NCBI GenBank assembly: GCA_021324155.1
Contig: JAJPJQ010000010.1
Coordinates: 124,001-188,000 of the forward strand
Length of the DNA: 64,000 nucleotides
From: Pseudomonadota bacterium
GTDB taxonomy: Bacteria > Desulfobacterota > Binatia > UBA9968
Reading direction: 5' to 3'
Part shown: piece by piece, positions 51,072 to 62,010 of the stretch
How positions within the stretch are numbered: position 1 is the first letter of the stretch
Layout: each line of letters starts with the position of its first letter
Made by a program: the position numbers and the translations under genes
The notes under the pieces: model-generated
The model's input: only the letters and a program-made list of their open reading frames with translations
The model's database searches: none
What the model was told of the DNA's origin: nothing

Positions 51072-52472
51072 TCAGACGCTCGTCTTCACCTCGGGCGCGA
51101 CGCCTTTGAGCGCGGCCTCGGCGACTTCGGCGAGGAGCCGGTCGTTCTCGTGGTCGAGTGCGAAGACGCGGTACTGGACGATCTTCGACGGGATGAATTC
51201 GAATAATTCCGAAAGCGATTCCTTGGCGATCTCGCCGGTCGAGGGATCGAAAATGTAGATCTGCTTCTTGCCCATCGCGAACGGACTCTCGGGCCGCGGG
51301 TCCTGGATCGCGGCGTCGACGCGGAACACGAGATCGTTCGCCGATGCCGGCAGGCCGGCGCGGATGCGCTTCTCCCAGTCGGTGTCCTGGATCAGCGACA
51401 TGCCGTAGCGCAGCTCGTTCAGCGACAATGTCCGATCGTACGCCATCTTCCATTTGATATCGCGGTCGATGATGCGCCCCCATTCGCGCGCGAGCTCGCC
51501 GTGCTCCTTCGCGCGCCGCCAGCGCGCGACTTCTTCGAGCAGCGACCAATCGGTCAGGCGCAGATAATCTTCCATGTGCTCGAGCGGAGTGCCGCGAAAG
51601 AGCAGCTTCATCGTCTCGGGGAAAATCTCCCGCAGGTGAAGGTCGATCGCGCGGGTCGTGCGGTGATAATAGACGTTGGTGTAGAGATAGAGGCGCGTGT
51701 TCAAAAACATCGTGAGCGCGGCGTTGCCGGACCTGTGCAGCGTGAGCCCCTGCGGCGAGAAAAACGTATAGTGCATCAGCCGCTCGCGGTCGATCGGGCC
51801 GACCGCGACACCGCACATGTACGAGTCGCGCGAGACGTAGTCGAGATTGTCGAACGTGAAGATGCCGTTCGTGAGCGGCTGGAGCATGCGCACCCAGCGC
51901 GGCTTTTCGTGGTCCTCTTTGCCGGTTTTCTTGATCGGGAAGGCGATCTCCTCGGGCTTGAGCTCCTCACCGGACGCGAACGGCCCGCTCGGGCTCCGGC
52001 GGATCTGTCGCAGCAGATCGCCGAGGTGATTCTGGATGATCCTCTGGCTGATGTCTTCGTGCGTGATGTCGAAATCGGCCAGGAAATTGTCATCGAAAAA
52101 ATGGCCGAACGGCCCATGCCCCACGTCATGGAGGAGCCCGGTCATGCGCATATATTCCTCGACGAGCGGCGCCGATGGGCATTCGTCGCCCAGCACGCGC
52201 TTGAGCGACGGGTAGAGATGCTTGCCGAACTCGCCGGCGAGGTGCATCGCGCCGAGCGAGTGCTGGAAGCGGCTGTGCTCGGCCGTGGGATAGACCCAGC
52301 GCGCGCTCTGGAGCTGGTAGATGTAGCGCAGCCGCTGCACCCACGGCGAGTCGATGATGGCCTTTTCCGTGACCTCGCCTTTGGCGAGCGGAACGGTGAA
52401 CTGGATGTAGTGATGGATCGGATCGGCGAGCAGGGCGGCGCCTTCGTACTCGCTGTCCGGCGGGCCGAACAT
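51072..52472 (-). CDS. HD-domain phosphohydrolase (SAMHD1/dGTPase-like)
   Basis: A 466-residue metal-dependent phosphohydrolase. Motifs: TAEHSRFQHSLGAMHLAGEF (first histidine), TGLLHDVGHGPFGHFF (HD motif with DxGH), and FDNLDYVSRDSYMCGVAVG (distal aspartate). The layout with DSPWVQRLRYIYQLQSARWVYP before the HD is that of dNTPase/SAMHD1-like proteins, which remove triphosphate from dNTPs. ATG 52472 chosen to avoid overlap; it starts 2 bases after the archease stop. Last gene of the lon operon. Confidence 0.92.
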   Translation of the reverse strand: MFGPPDSEYEGAALLADPIHHYIQFTVPLAKGEVTEKAIIDSPWVQRLRYIYQLQSARWVYPTAEHSRFQHSLGAMHLAGEFGKHLYPSLKRVLGDECPSAPLVEEYMRMTGLLHDVGHGPFGHFFDDNFLADFDITHEDISQRIIQNHLGDLLRQIRRSPSGPFASGEELKPEEIAFPIKKTGKEDHEKPRWVRMLQPLTNGIFTFDNLDYVSRDSYMCGVAVGPIDRERLMHYTFFSPQGLTLHRSGNAALTMFLNTRLYLYTNVYYHRTTRAIDLHLREIFPETMKLLFRGTPLEHMEDYLRLTDWSLLEEVARWRRAKEHGELAREWGRIIDRDIKWKMAYDRTLSLNELRYGMSLIQDTDWEKRIRAGLPASANDLVFRVDAAIQDPRPESPFAMGKKQIYIFDPSTGEIAKESLSELFEFIPSKIVQYRVFALDHENDRLLAEVAEAALKGVAPEVKTSV

Positions 52473-52474
52473 GG

Positions 52475-52900
52475 TCAAAGCTCCAGGATCACCTGCGCGG
52501 TCCACTGATTGCCGGTCTTTTCCATGCGTCCCTGCTGCGGGCTGACGGCGCGGATCTCGCGCTGCATCTCGTGGCGGTCGGGGTCGAACTTCTCGCCCCG
52601 TACCTCGCCGCGGATATAGGTGTCTTTCACTTCCTGGACCACGACCTCTTTCAACAGAAAGCTGCTGCCCTGATAAAGATACAGCAGCTCGCGCATCCAG
52701 TTGACCATCAGGTCGTCGCGGTCGGTGCCCTCGACTTCGAGCGTGACATGCTCGTTGTCTTCGACCTTGTCGATCTGCGTCATGATATCGAAGAGCGCGA
52801 AGCCGGAATTGGCGAATAATTCGCCCTGGCTGGCGCCGGAAATCTTGACCGCGAGCTCCGACGAGCGGTTGAAGGTCTTATAGCATTTTCTGTCGGCCAT
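52475..52900 (-). CDS. Diverged archease-family protein
   Basis: A 141-residue protein matching archease in length and most strands (LAVKISGASQGELFANSGFALFDIMTQIDKVED, MVNWMRELLYLYQGSSFLLKEVVVQEV, GEVRGEKFDPDRHEMQREIRAV). Archease activates RNA ligase RtcB. The metal-site signatures differ: DHTAD is NRSSE here, the TYH box is SPQQ, and the final LDV/LDI is LEL. It may therefore not bind metal in the known way or may serve another partner. No rtcB gene is in the window. It is in a tight operon between larB and an HD phosphohydrolase. Confidence 0.82.
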   Translation of the reverse strand: MADRKCYKTFNRSSELAVKISGASQGELFANSGFALFDIMTQIDKVEDNEHVTLEVEGTDRDDLMVNWMRELLYLYQGSSFLLKEVVVQEVKDTYIRGEVRGEKFDPDRHEMQREIRAVSPQQGRMEKTGNQWTAQVILEL

Positions 52901-52924
52901 ATATTCGATAGGGGCTACAGCTCT

Positions 52925-53674
52925 TTATACCCGATTGATGAGGCTCGCTGCAAAGCCTGCCCCGAAGCCGTTGTCGATATTTACGACGGTTACGCCGGCC
53001 GCGCAGGAATTGAGCATGCCGAGCAGCGCCGCGAGGCCCTGGAAGCTTGCGCCGTAGCCCACGCTCGTGGGCACGGCGATCACCGGCTTGTCGACGAGGC
53101 CGGCGACAACGCTCGGCAGCGCGCCCTCCATCCCGGCGACGACAATGAGCACGGCGGCGGAAAAAAGCTTCCCACGATTGTCCAGTAATCGGTGCAGGCC
53201 GGCGACGCCGACGTCGTACAGTCGCTCGACCCGGTTCGCCGTCATTTCAGCCGTGAGCGCGGCCTCCTCGGCGACGGGAATATCGGATGTGCCGGCGCAC
53301 ACGACCAGCACCGTGCCGCGGCCGGCGATGCGGATCGGCCGGTCGAGCCAGGTTGCGGCGCGCGCCCTCTCATGCACGCGAATGCCTTTCAACCGGCGTT
53401 TCAGGAAGGCCAGCTTGTCGGGCGACAACCTGGTGATCAGCACATTGGCACGCCGCTGATGGATCGTGCGCGCGATCGCGGCGATCTCGGCGGCCGTCTT
53501 CCCTTCTCCGAGGATCACCTCAGGAAACCCCTGGCGCAGCGAGCGGTGATGATCGACCTTGGCGAAGCCCAGGTCTTCGAAGGGCATGTGCCGCAGACGC
53601 TCGAGCGCCTGCGCGACCGAGACCTTGCCGCGCCGGACGCTTTCCAAAAGCTCTGCCAAGCGATCTGCATCCAT
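52925..53674 (-). CDS. larB: LarB, nickel-pincer nucleotide cofactor synthase subunit
   Basis: A 249-residue PurE-like carboxylase/hydrolase that acts on nicotinic acid adenine dinucleotide in making the nickel-pincer cofactor of lactate racemase. Blocks: LLESVRRGKVSVAQALERLRHMPFEDLGFAKVDHHRSLRQGFPEVILGEGKT, VLVVCAGTSDIPVAEEAALTAEM, and VVAGMEGALPSVVAGLVDKPVIAVPTSVGYGASFQGLAALLGMLNSCAAGVTVVNIDNGFGAGFAA. The cofactor needs LarC and LarE, which are not seen nearby. It is 15 bases after thiL. Confidence 0.93.
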   Translation of the reverse strand: MDADRLAELLESVRRGKVSVAQALERLRHMPFEDLGFAKVDHHRSLRQGFPEVILGEGKTAAEIAAIARTIHQRRANVLITRLSPDKLAFLKRRLKGIRVHERARAATWLDRPIRIAGRGTVLVVCAGTSDIPVAEEAALTAEMTANRVERLYDVGVAGLHRLLDNRGKLFSAAVLIVVAGMEGALPSVVAGLVDKPVIAVPTSVGYGASFQGLAALLGMLNSCAAGVTVVNIDNGFGAGFAASLINRV

Positions 53675-53689
53675 GATGAACAGGCTGAA

Positions 53690-54685
53690 TTAAGCCGGGT
53701 TTTTGAAGTGGTCGAATCCCCTGAGCGAAGGTTGGCGCGGCCGTCCGCTGCGGTCGAGAACGATGACGCCGCTTCCACGGACGCAGCGACCGATGCGCGT
53801 GAGCCGGACGCCGAGACGCGGGCGGAGCTTTTCGATTCTGTCGCGGTCGCGCGGTCGCGCGGCGAAAAGCAATTCGTAATCTTCGCCGCCGCCGAGCGCG
53901 GCGGCGGTGTCGCCGGCGGCGAGGAGTCGATACGCTCTGGACAGCGGCAACGCCGCTTCGTCGATCTCCGCGCCGACGCCGCTCGCCTTGCAGATATGCC
54001 CGAGATCCTGGACGAGTCCGTCGCTCAAATCGATCATCGCCTTCGCCAGACCGCTGCGGCCGAGCAGCGCGCCGGCCGCGAGCCGCGCCGTCGGAAAATG
54101 GTGGCGGCGGATCGCGTGCGCCGCAGCGGCGGCCGATGCCCGGGTCTTCCGGATTTTCTTTCTTAGCAGAGCGAGTCCGAGCGCCGAGTCCCCGAGAGTT
54201 CCCGTAACGTAAAGATCGTCGCCCGGCCGCGAGCCGCGCCTCAGCACCGGCCGGCCGTCGCAGTGGCCGACGAGCGCGGGGCTGAGAAAGAGACGATCGG
54301 CGGCGCTGGTGTCGCCGCCCACGACCGAGACCCCGCTCTGTCGCGCGAGCCCGTTCAGGCCGCGATAGAAATTTTCTATATCTTCCGCGCGGTACTTTCC
54401 CGGTACGGCCAGCGATAGCGTCAAATATTGGGGGACGCCGCCCATGGCGGCGATGTCGCTCAGGTTCACAGCGAGCGTTTTATAACCCAGCGCGTAAAAG
54501 GAAGTCCAGCGGAGGTTGAAATGAATGCCTTCGATCAGCAGGTCGGTCGTGATGAGCAATGCCTCGCCGCGGCATTCGAGCCATGCGGCATCATCGCCGA
54601 TGCCGGCGCGCACGCCGCGTCCCTGCGGGGCGGACTTGCGGATACGCTCGATGAGGCCGAATTCCCCGAGGCTGCCGACTTTCAT
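53690..54685 (-). CDS. thiL: Thiamine-monophosphate kinase
   Basis: A 331-residue ATP-dependent kinase for the last step of thiamine diphosphate synthesis. Blocks: GEFGLIERIRKS, AGIGDDAAWLECRGEALLITTDLLIEGIHFNLRWTSFYALGYKTLAVNLSDIAAMGG, VVGGDTS, DDLYVTGTLGDSALGL, AMIDLSDGLVQDLGHI and GGGEDYELLFA. Standard length. It begins inside the lon stop (4-base overlap), an ATGA-type coupling. Confidence 0.95.
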   Translation of the reverse strand: MKVGSLGEFGLIERIRKSAPQGRGVRAGIGDDAAWLECRGEALLITTDLLIEGIHFNLRWTSFYALGYKTLAVNLSDIAAMGGVPQYLTLSLAVPGKYRAEDIENFYRGLNGLARQSGVSVVGGDTSAADRLFLSPALVGHCDGRPVLRRGSRPGDDLYVTGTLGDSALGLALLRKKIRKTRASAAAAAHAIRRHHFPTARLAAGALLGRSGLAKAMIDLSDGLVQDLGHICKASGVGAEIDEAALPLSRAYRLLAAGDTAAALGGGEDYELLFAARPRDRDRIEKLRPRLGVRLTRIGRCVRGSGVIVLDRSGRPRQPSLRGFDHFKNPA

Positions 54686-57168
54686 CCGGCGCGGAGCGGG
54701 ACGATGCGGTCGCGGCGGATTTTCTCCAGCGGTTTTTCCTTCCGCTTGAGCGGCTTGCGCGCCGGCGTCTTGGCCGGGCTTTCCGCCGCCGCGCGCTTTT
54801 CGGCTTTATCGAGCAGCGCGGCTTTGAGCACGTCGGACATGTTCTTCGCCTTGATCAGCGTGAGCTTGCGGCGCACCGGCTTCGGGATTTCGTCGAGATC
54901 CTTGTCGTTGCGGTCCGGGAGGATGATCGTTTTAATGCCGGCATGCAGCGCGGCGAGGCATTTTTCCTTGAGACCGCCGATCGGAAGGATTCTGCCGCGC
55001 AGCGTGATCTCGCCGGTCATCGCGACATAGCGACTCACCGGCCGGCGCGTGAGCGCCGAAATCAGCGCGGTCGCCATGGTGATGACGGCCGAAGGGCCGT
55101 CCTTCGGTATCGCGCCGGCGGGCACGTGAATGTGGATGTCGAGCTTGTGGTAAAAATCTTCCTCGATGCCGAGCTTCTTCGCCTGCGAGCGCGCGTAGCT
55201 CACGGCCGCGTGCGCCGATTCCTTCATGACTTCGCCGAGCTGACCGGTGAGTGTCAGATTGCCGCGACCTTTGGACAGCGACGCTTCGACGTAGAGCACC
55301 TCGCCGCCGACGCTCGTCCAGGCGAGCCCCGTGGCGACGCCGATCTCGCTCTGCTCCTGCTCCACCTCGGGAATGAATTTCGGCGGGCCCAGGAACAAAT
55401 GCAGATTAGCGCGCGTGACGCGCGTGAGCTCTTTCTTTCCTTCGGCGGTCTTGCGCGCGACCTTGCGACAGATCGAGGCGATCTCGCGCTCGAAATTTCT
55501 TAATCCGGCTTCTTTCGTGTACTGCGCGATGACGCGGAGAATCGCGTCGTCGGAGATCTCCAGCTGGGCGGTCGAGATACCGTTGTCGTCGAGCTGCCGC
55601 GGAACCAGGAACTTGCGCGCGATCTCGAGCTTCTCCTCGTTCGTGTAGCCGGAGAGGCGGATTACCTCCATCCGGTCGGCGAGAGCGGCCGGTATCGGGT
55701 CGAGCAGGTTCGCCGTACAGATGAACAGCACGTTCGAGAGATCGAACGGCAGATTCAAATAGTGGTCACTGAAGGCGTGGTTCTGTTCAGGGTCGAGGAC
55801 TTCGAGCAGCGCCGCCGACGGGTCGCCGCGAAAATCGGTGCCGACTTTGTCGATCTCGTCGAGCATGAAAACAGGATTGTTCGAGCCCGCCTGCTTGATG
55901 CCCTGGACGATGCGTCCGGGCAGTGCGCCGACATATGTGCGGCGATGGCCGCGAATCTCGGCCTCGTCGCGGATGCCGCCGAGCGAGATGCGCACGAAGT
56001 TGCGCCCGAGCGCGCGCGCGATCGATTTGCCGAGCGAGGTCTTGCCCACGCCCGGCGGGCCGACGAAGCACAGGATCGGGCCTTTGATCTTTTTCCTCAG
56101 CTTGTTGACGGCGAGATATTCGAGGATCCGCTCTTTCACTTTTTCGAGGTCGTAGTGATCCTCGTCGAGCACCTGCTGGGCCTTTTTGATATTGAGGTTG
56201 TCTTTGGTCTTTTTGCTCCAGGGAATATCGATGAGCCAATCGAGATACGTGCGCACGAGCGAAGCTTCGGAGGATTCGGGATGCATCTGCTCGAGACGCT
56301 TGAGCTGCTTGTCGGCCTCGCGCTTGGCTTCGACCGGCATCTTCGCCTTCTCGATCTGCTTGCGCAGCTCCTTCATCTCCTCGGCGCGCTCGTCCCCTTC
56401 CCCAAGCTCCTGCTGAATCTGCTTCAGCTGCTCGCGGAGGAAGTAGTCGCGCTGGGTCTTGCTCATTTCCTCTTTGGCCTGGTTCTGGATGCGCGCCTGC
56501 ACGGTCGAGAGCTCGAGCTCGCGGCTCAGCAGTTCGTTGACTTTTTTGAGCCGCGCGACTGGATCAAAAATCTCCAGAATGCCCTGGCTTTCCTCGATCT
56601 TAAGGCGCAGGTTGGAGGCGACGAGATCGGCGAGGACGCCCGCGTCGCTGATGTTGTCGGTCACCATGACGATTTCGGGCGGAAGATTTTTGAGATTCAG
56701 GATTTGCTCGATCTTTTCCTTGACGTTGCGCATCAAGGCTTCGACCTCGATCGAGACTTCGGCGAGCGCGGGCTCGACGACTTTGCGGATCTTTGTCTCG
56801 AAGAACGGCTGCTCTTTGAGATAACTTTCGATCTCGCCTTTGGCGAGACCCTGCACGAGAATCTTCACGCGCCCGTCGGCGAGCTTGAGCATGCGCATGA
56901 TCGATGCGACGGTGCCGACCTTGTAGATTTCATCCGGCGTCGGATTGTCTTCGGCGGAATTTTTCTGCGCGACGAGGAAAATCAGCCGCTGGCGCGCGAG
57001 CGCCTCTTCGACGGCGCGGATCGACATCTCGCGTCCGACGAAGAGCGGCAGCATCATGTAGGGGTAGATGACGATGTCGCGGATCGGCAGCAGCGGCAGG
57101 ACTTCCGGAATCTCGACCTGAGCTTCCTTGTTTTCCTGGCCTTCAAGGTTCCATTGCGCTTCGCTCAT
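54682..57168 (-). CDS. lon: ATP-dependent protease Lon
   Basis: An 828-residue cytoplasmic AAA+ serine protease. Domains: N-terminal substrate domain (LPLLPIRDIVIYPYMMLPLFVGREMSIRAVEEAL), AAA+ with Walker A GPPGVGKTSLGKSIARALGR and Walker B MLDEIDKVG, and the proteolytic domain with the catalytic serine in PKDGPSAVITMATALISALT and the lysine in GGLKEKCLAALHAGIKTI. A C-terminal basic tail (AAAESPAKTPARKPLKRKEKPLEKIRR) is an extra. It heads the lon-thiL-larB-archease-HD operon and lies next to dnaJ, so heat-shock co-regulation is plausible. Confidence 0.98.
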   Translation of the reverse strand: MSEAQWNLEGQENKEAQVEIPEVLPLLPIRDIVIYPYMMLPLFVGREMSIRAVEEALARQRLIFLVAQKNSAEDNPTPDEIYKVGTVASIMRMLKLADGRVKILVQGLAKGEIESYLKEQPFFETKIRKVVEPALAEVSIEVEALMRNVKEKIEQILNLKNLPPEIVMVTDNISDAGVLADLVASNLRLKIEESQGILEIFDPVARLKKVNELLSRELELSTVQARIQNQAKEEMSKTQRDYFLREQLKQIQQELGEGDERAEEMKELRKQIEKAKMPVEAKREADKQLKRLEQMHPESSEASLVRTYLDWLIDIPWSKKTKDNLNIKKAQQVLDEDHYDLEKVKERILEYLAVNKLRKKIKGPILCFVGPPGVGKTSLGKSIARALGRNFVRISLGGIRDEAEIRGHRRTYVGALPGRIVQGIKQAGSNNPVFMLDEIDKVGTDFRGDPSAALLEVLDPEQNHAFSDHYLNLPFDLSNVLFICTANLLDPIPAALADRMEVIRLSGYTNEEKLEIARKFLVPRQLDDNGISTAQLEISDDAILRVIAQYTKEAGLRNFEREIASICRKVARKTAEGKKELTRVTRANLHLFLGPPKFIPEVEQEQSEIGVATGLAWTSVGGEVLYVEASLSKGRGNLTLTGQLGEVMKESAHAAVSYARSQAKKLGIEEDFYHKLDIHIHVPAGAIPKDGPSAVITMATALISALTRRPVSRYVAMTGEITLRGRILPIGGLKEKCLAALHAGIKTIILPDRNDKDLDEIPKPVRRKLTLIKAKNMSDVLKAALLDKAEKRAAAESPAKTPARKPLKRKEKPLEKIRRDRIVPLRAG

Positions 57169-57240
57169 GGTTCGCCTCTTCGGCCTAGTTAATCACTTGG
57201 GAGCCCTGCGTCAACACAATTCTGGGAAAATCTGAATCGC

Positions 57241-58389
<1,149 letters not shown>

Positions 58390-58405
58390 CTATATTTATA
58401 TAACG

Positions 58406-58443
58406 GAAAAGCCCCTCTCCTCAACGTTAAAGGAGCAGGGGCT
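58406..58443 (-). terminator. Terminator-like hairpin between dnaK and dnaJ
   Basis: Read on the minus strand: AGCCCCTGCTCCT, loop, AGGAGAGGGGCT, then TTTT. The arms lie at 58410-58421 and 58431-58443 on the plus-strand numbering. It could reduce transcription into dnaJ, giving more DnaK than DnaJ. Confidence 0.6.
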
Positions 58444-58478
58444 CTCCCATTGCGAAAAATAATCGCCTCCGCAGAAGG

Positions 58479-60407
<1,929 letters not shown>

Positions 60408-60483
60408 AGTTAACGCTCCTCAAAAGATTGCAGCTCAAAATTTAATGACGAATCGGCCACTTGCAAGTGCCCCGAAAGTTTTT

Positions 60484-61023
60484 TTATTCTTTTATTTCCG
60501 GCACCTTAGCTACCGCGACTTGGGCGGGCCGGAGCAGACGATCGAGCAGGTAATAGCCTTTACGGTACTCGTCGACCACCTCGTTCGGCTCGTGCTCGGT
60601 GGTCTCGACCTGGGCTACGGCCTCGTGCTTCGCTGGGTCGAAGCGCTCGCCCACGGCGGAAACGGGATTTACCCCATGGCGTGCGAGAGCATCGAGAAAA
60701 TTCTTCACCACCATCTCGATGCCTTCGAGTAGAGGTTTGCCGTTGCCGCCTCCTTGCGCATGACTGAGCGCACGTTCCAGATTGTCCAACACCGGCAGAA
60801 GGTCTTTTACCAGACTCTCGTTCGCATAGCGGATCGAGTCGGCTTTTTCTCGCGCCGAACGCTTCTTGTAATTCTCAAGATCGGCGGCTTGGCGTAAAAG
60901 CCGGTCCTGAATTTCCTTGACGTCAGCCTCCTTCGCCTCGAGCTGCTGGCGCAGACTATCGAGATCGTCGGAAGCCTCGGCGGCGCCTTCCCGGTTGAAT
61001 TCCTTATCTTTTTCTTCGTCCAT
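60484..61023 (-). CDS. grpE: Nucleotide exchange factor GrpE
   Basis: A 179-residue exchange factor for DnaK. An acidic N-terminus and long coiled coil (DDLDSLRQQLEAKEADVKEIQDRLLRQAADLENYKKRSAREKADSIRYANESLVKDLLPVLDNLERAL) precede the beta-wing domain (HGVNPVSAVGERFDPAKHEAVAQVETTEHEPNEVVDEYRKGYYLLDRLLRPAQVAVAK). First gene of the heat-shock cluster. No HrcA gene is next to it. Confidence 0.97.
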   Translation of the reverse strand: MDEEKDKEFNREGAAEASDDLDSLRQQLEAKEADVKEIQDRLLRQAADLENYKKRSAREKADSIRYANESLVKDLLPVLDNLERALSHAQGGGNGKPLLEGIEMVVKNFLDALARHGVNPVSAVGERFDPAKHEAVAQVETTEHEPNEVVDEYRKGYYLLDRLLRPAQVAVAKVPEIKE

Positions 61024-61061
61024 CGCTCCGGTCCGTTATGAACTTTTTCCCTGACCGGGGG

Positions 61062-61089
61062 AATTTAACCACGGGGCAGCCCCTGTCAA
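61062..61089 (-). promoter_or_regulatory. Predicted sigma70-type promoter for grpE
   Basis: On the minus strand: TTGACA (61089-61084), 16-base spacer, TAAATT (61067-61062), about 40 bases before the ATG. No CIRCE element and no properly spaced sigma32 promoter were seen. Confidence 0.4.
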
Positions 61090-61168
61090 GCCGAAACGGC
61101 GAGAAAACCCCGATTTTTAAAAAGAATTGCGCGGTCTGGCGAAAAGTGTTAAAAAACTTTTAGCATCG

Positions 61169-61930
61169 ATGCCCGCTCCCCTGACGACTCCGGCAATCGT
61201 TCTTCGTTCCTGGTCGTTCGGCGAATCCGATAAGATTGTTTCCTTCCTTACGGAATCGCACGGAAAGCTCAGAGGTATCGCGAAAGGCGCCAAACGCTCC
61301 CGCAAGCGGTTCGCCAATTCGCTCGAGCCGTTTTCACTGGTGAATCTCCGTTTTCTCGACCGGACGGCGGGGCTTGTTTTCATCCAGGGTTGCGAGCTGG
61401 TGCAGGTCTTCAAGCGCCTGACGGCGACGCTCGACAAGATCGCGCACGCATCGTATTTCACCGAGCTTGCGGACGTGCTGTCGAACGAGCGTGACGAAAA
61501 CCCGGCGCTTTTCGCTCATGTTCGGAACGGACTCGCATTTCTCGACGCCAACGAGACTTCCGAGGTCGCCATCGCTTATTTCGAGCTCAAGCTGCTGAGC
61601 CTCTCCGGTTACCAGCCGGGGCTGGATCATTGCCGCCGCTGCCGCGCGGGTTGGCGCGGGAATGCGGGCCGGTGGAACTTCAGTCTTCGCGACGGCGGCG
61701 TTCTCTGCCCCGGCTGCTCGGCCTTCCGGCGCGAGGTCGCGCCGCTCTCGCCCTCCGCGCTCGAATTCATGGAAGAGCTTGAACGGGCGAACGGCGAGTT
61801 CCCGGTGCATTTGAGCTCTTTTCCCGCGGACGCCCGTCGCGAAGGGCATCTGGCGCTGCTCCGTTTCATCCAGTATCAAATCGGGAAGGAGCTGAAATCG
61901 GCTCCGTTCCTCGACGCCTTTTCCACCTGA
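61169..61930 (+). CDS. recO: DNA repair protein RecO
   Basis: A 253-residue recombination mediator that anneals strands and loads RecA with RecR. An N-terminal OB fold (TTPAIVLRSWSFGESDKIVSFLTESHGKLRGIAKGAKRSRKRFANSLEPFSLVNLRFLDRTAGLVFIQGCELV) is followed by a helical domain and a zinc finger CRRC...CPGC (in HCRRCRAGW and GGVLCPGCSAF). ATG 61169 (MPAPLTTPAI) is preferred to the TTG at 61127 as it meets the family start. It diverges from grpE. Confidence 0.95.
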   Translation: MPAPLTTPAIVLRSWSFGESDKIVSFLTESHGKLRGIAKGAKRSRKRFANSLEPFSLVNLRFLDRTAGLVFIQGCELVQVFKRLTATLDKIAHASYFTELADVLSNERDENPALFAHVRNGLAFLDANETSEVAIAYFELKLLSLSGYQPGLDHCRRCRAGWRGNAGRWNFSLRDGGVLCPGCSAFRREVAPLSPSALEFMEELERANGEFPVHLSSFPADARREGHLALLRFIQYQIGKELKSAPFLDAFST

Positions 61931-62010
61931 AAAGCGCGCCGGCTGTTTTCTTATCTTGAAAAGGTTCCACGGAAATCGTATCGAAGAATATTTTTGACGA
62001 GGAGAGAGAT

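Noticed and set aside
61024-61168. CIRCE or sigma32 control element before grpE
   Set aside because: No TTAGCACTC-N9-GAGTGCTAA repeat; a CTTGAC/CCCCGTGG pair exists but its spacing of 8 is too short.
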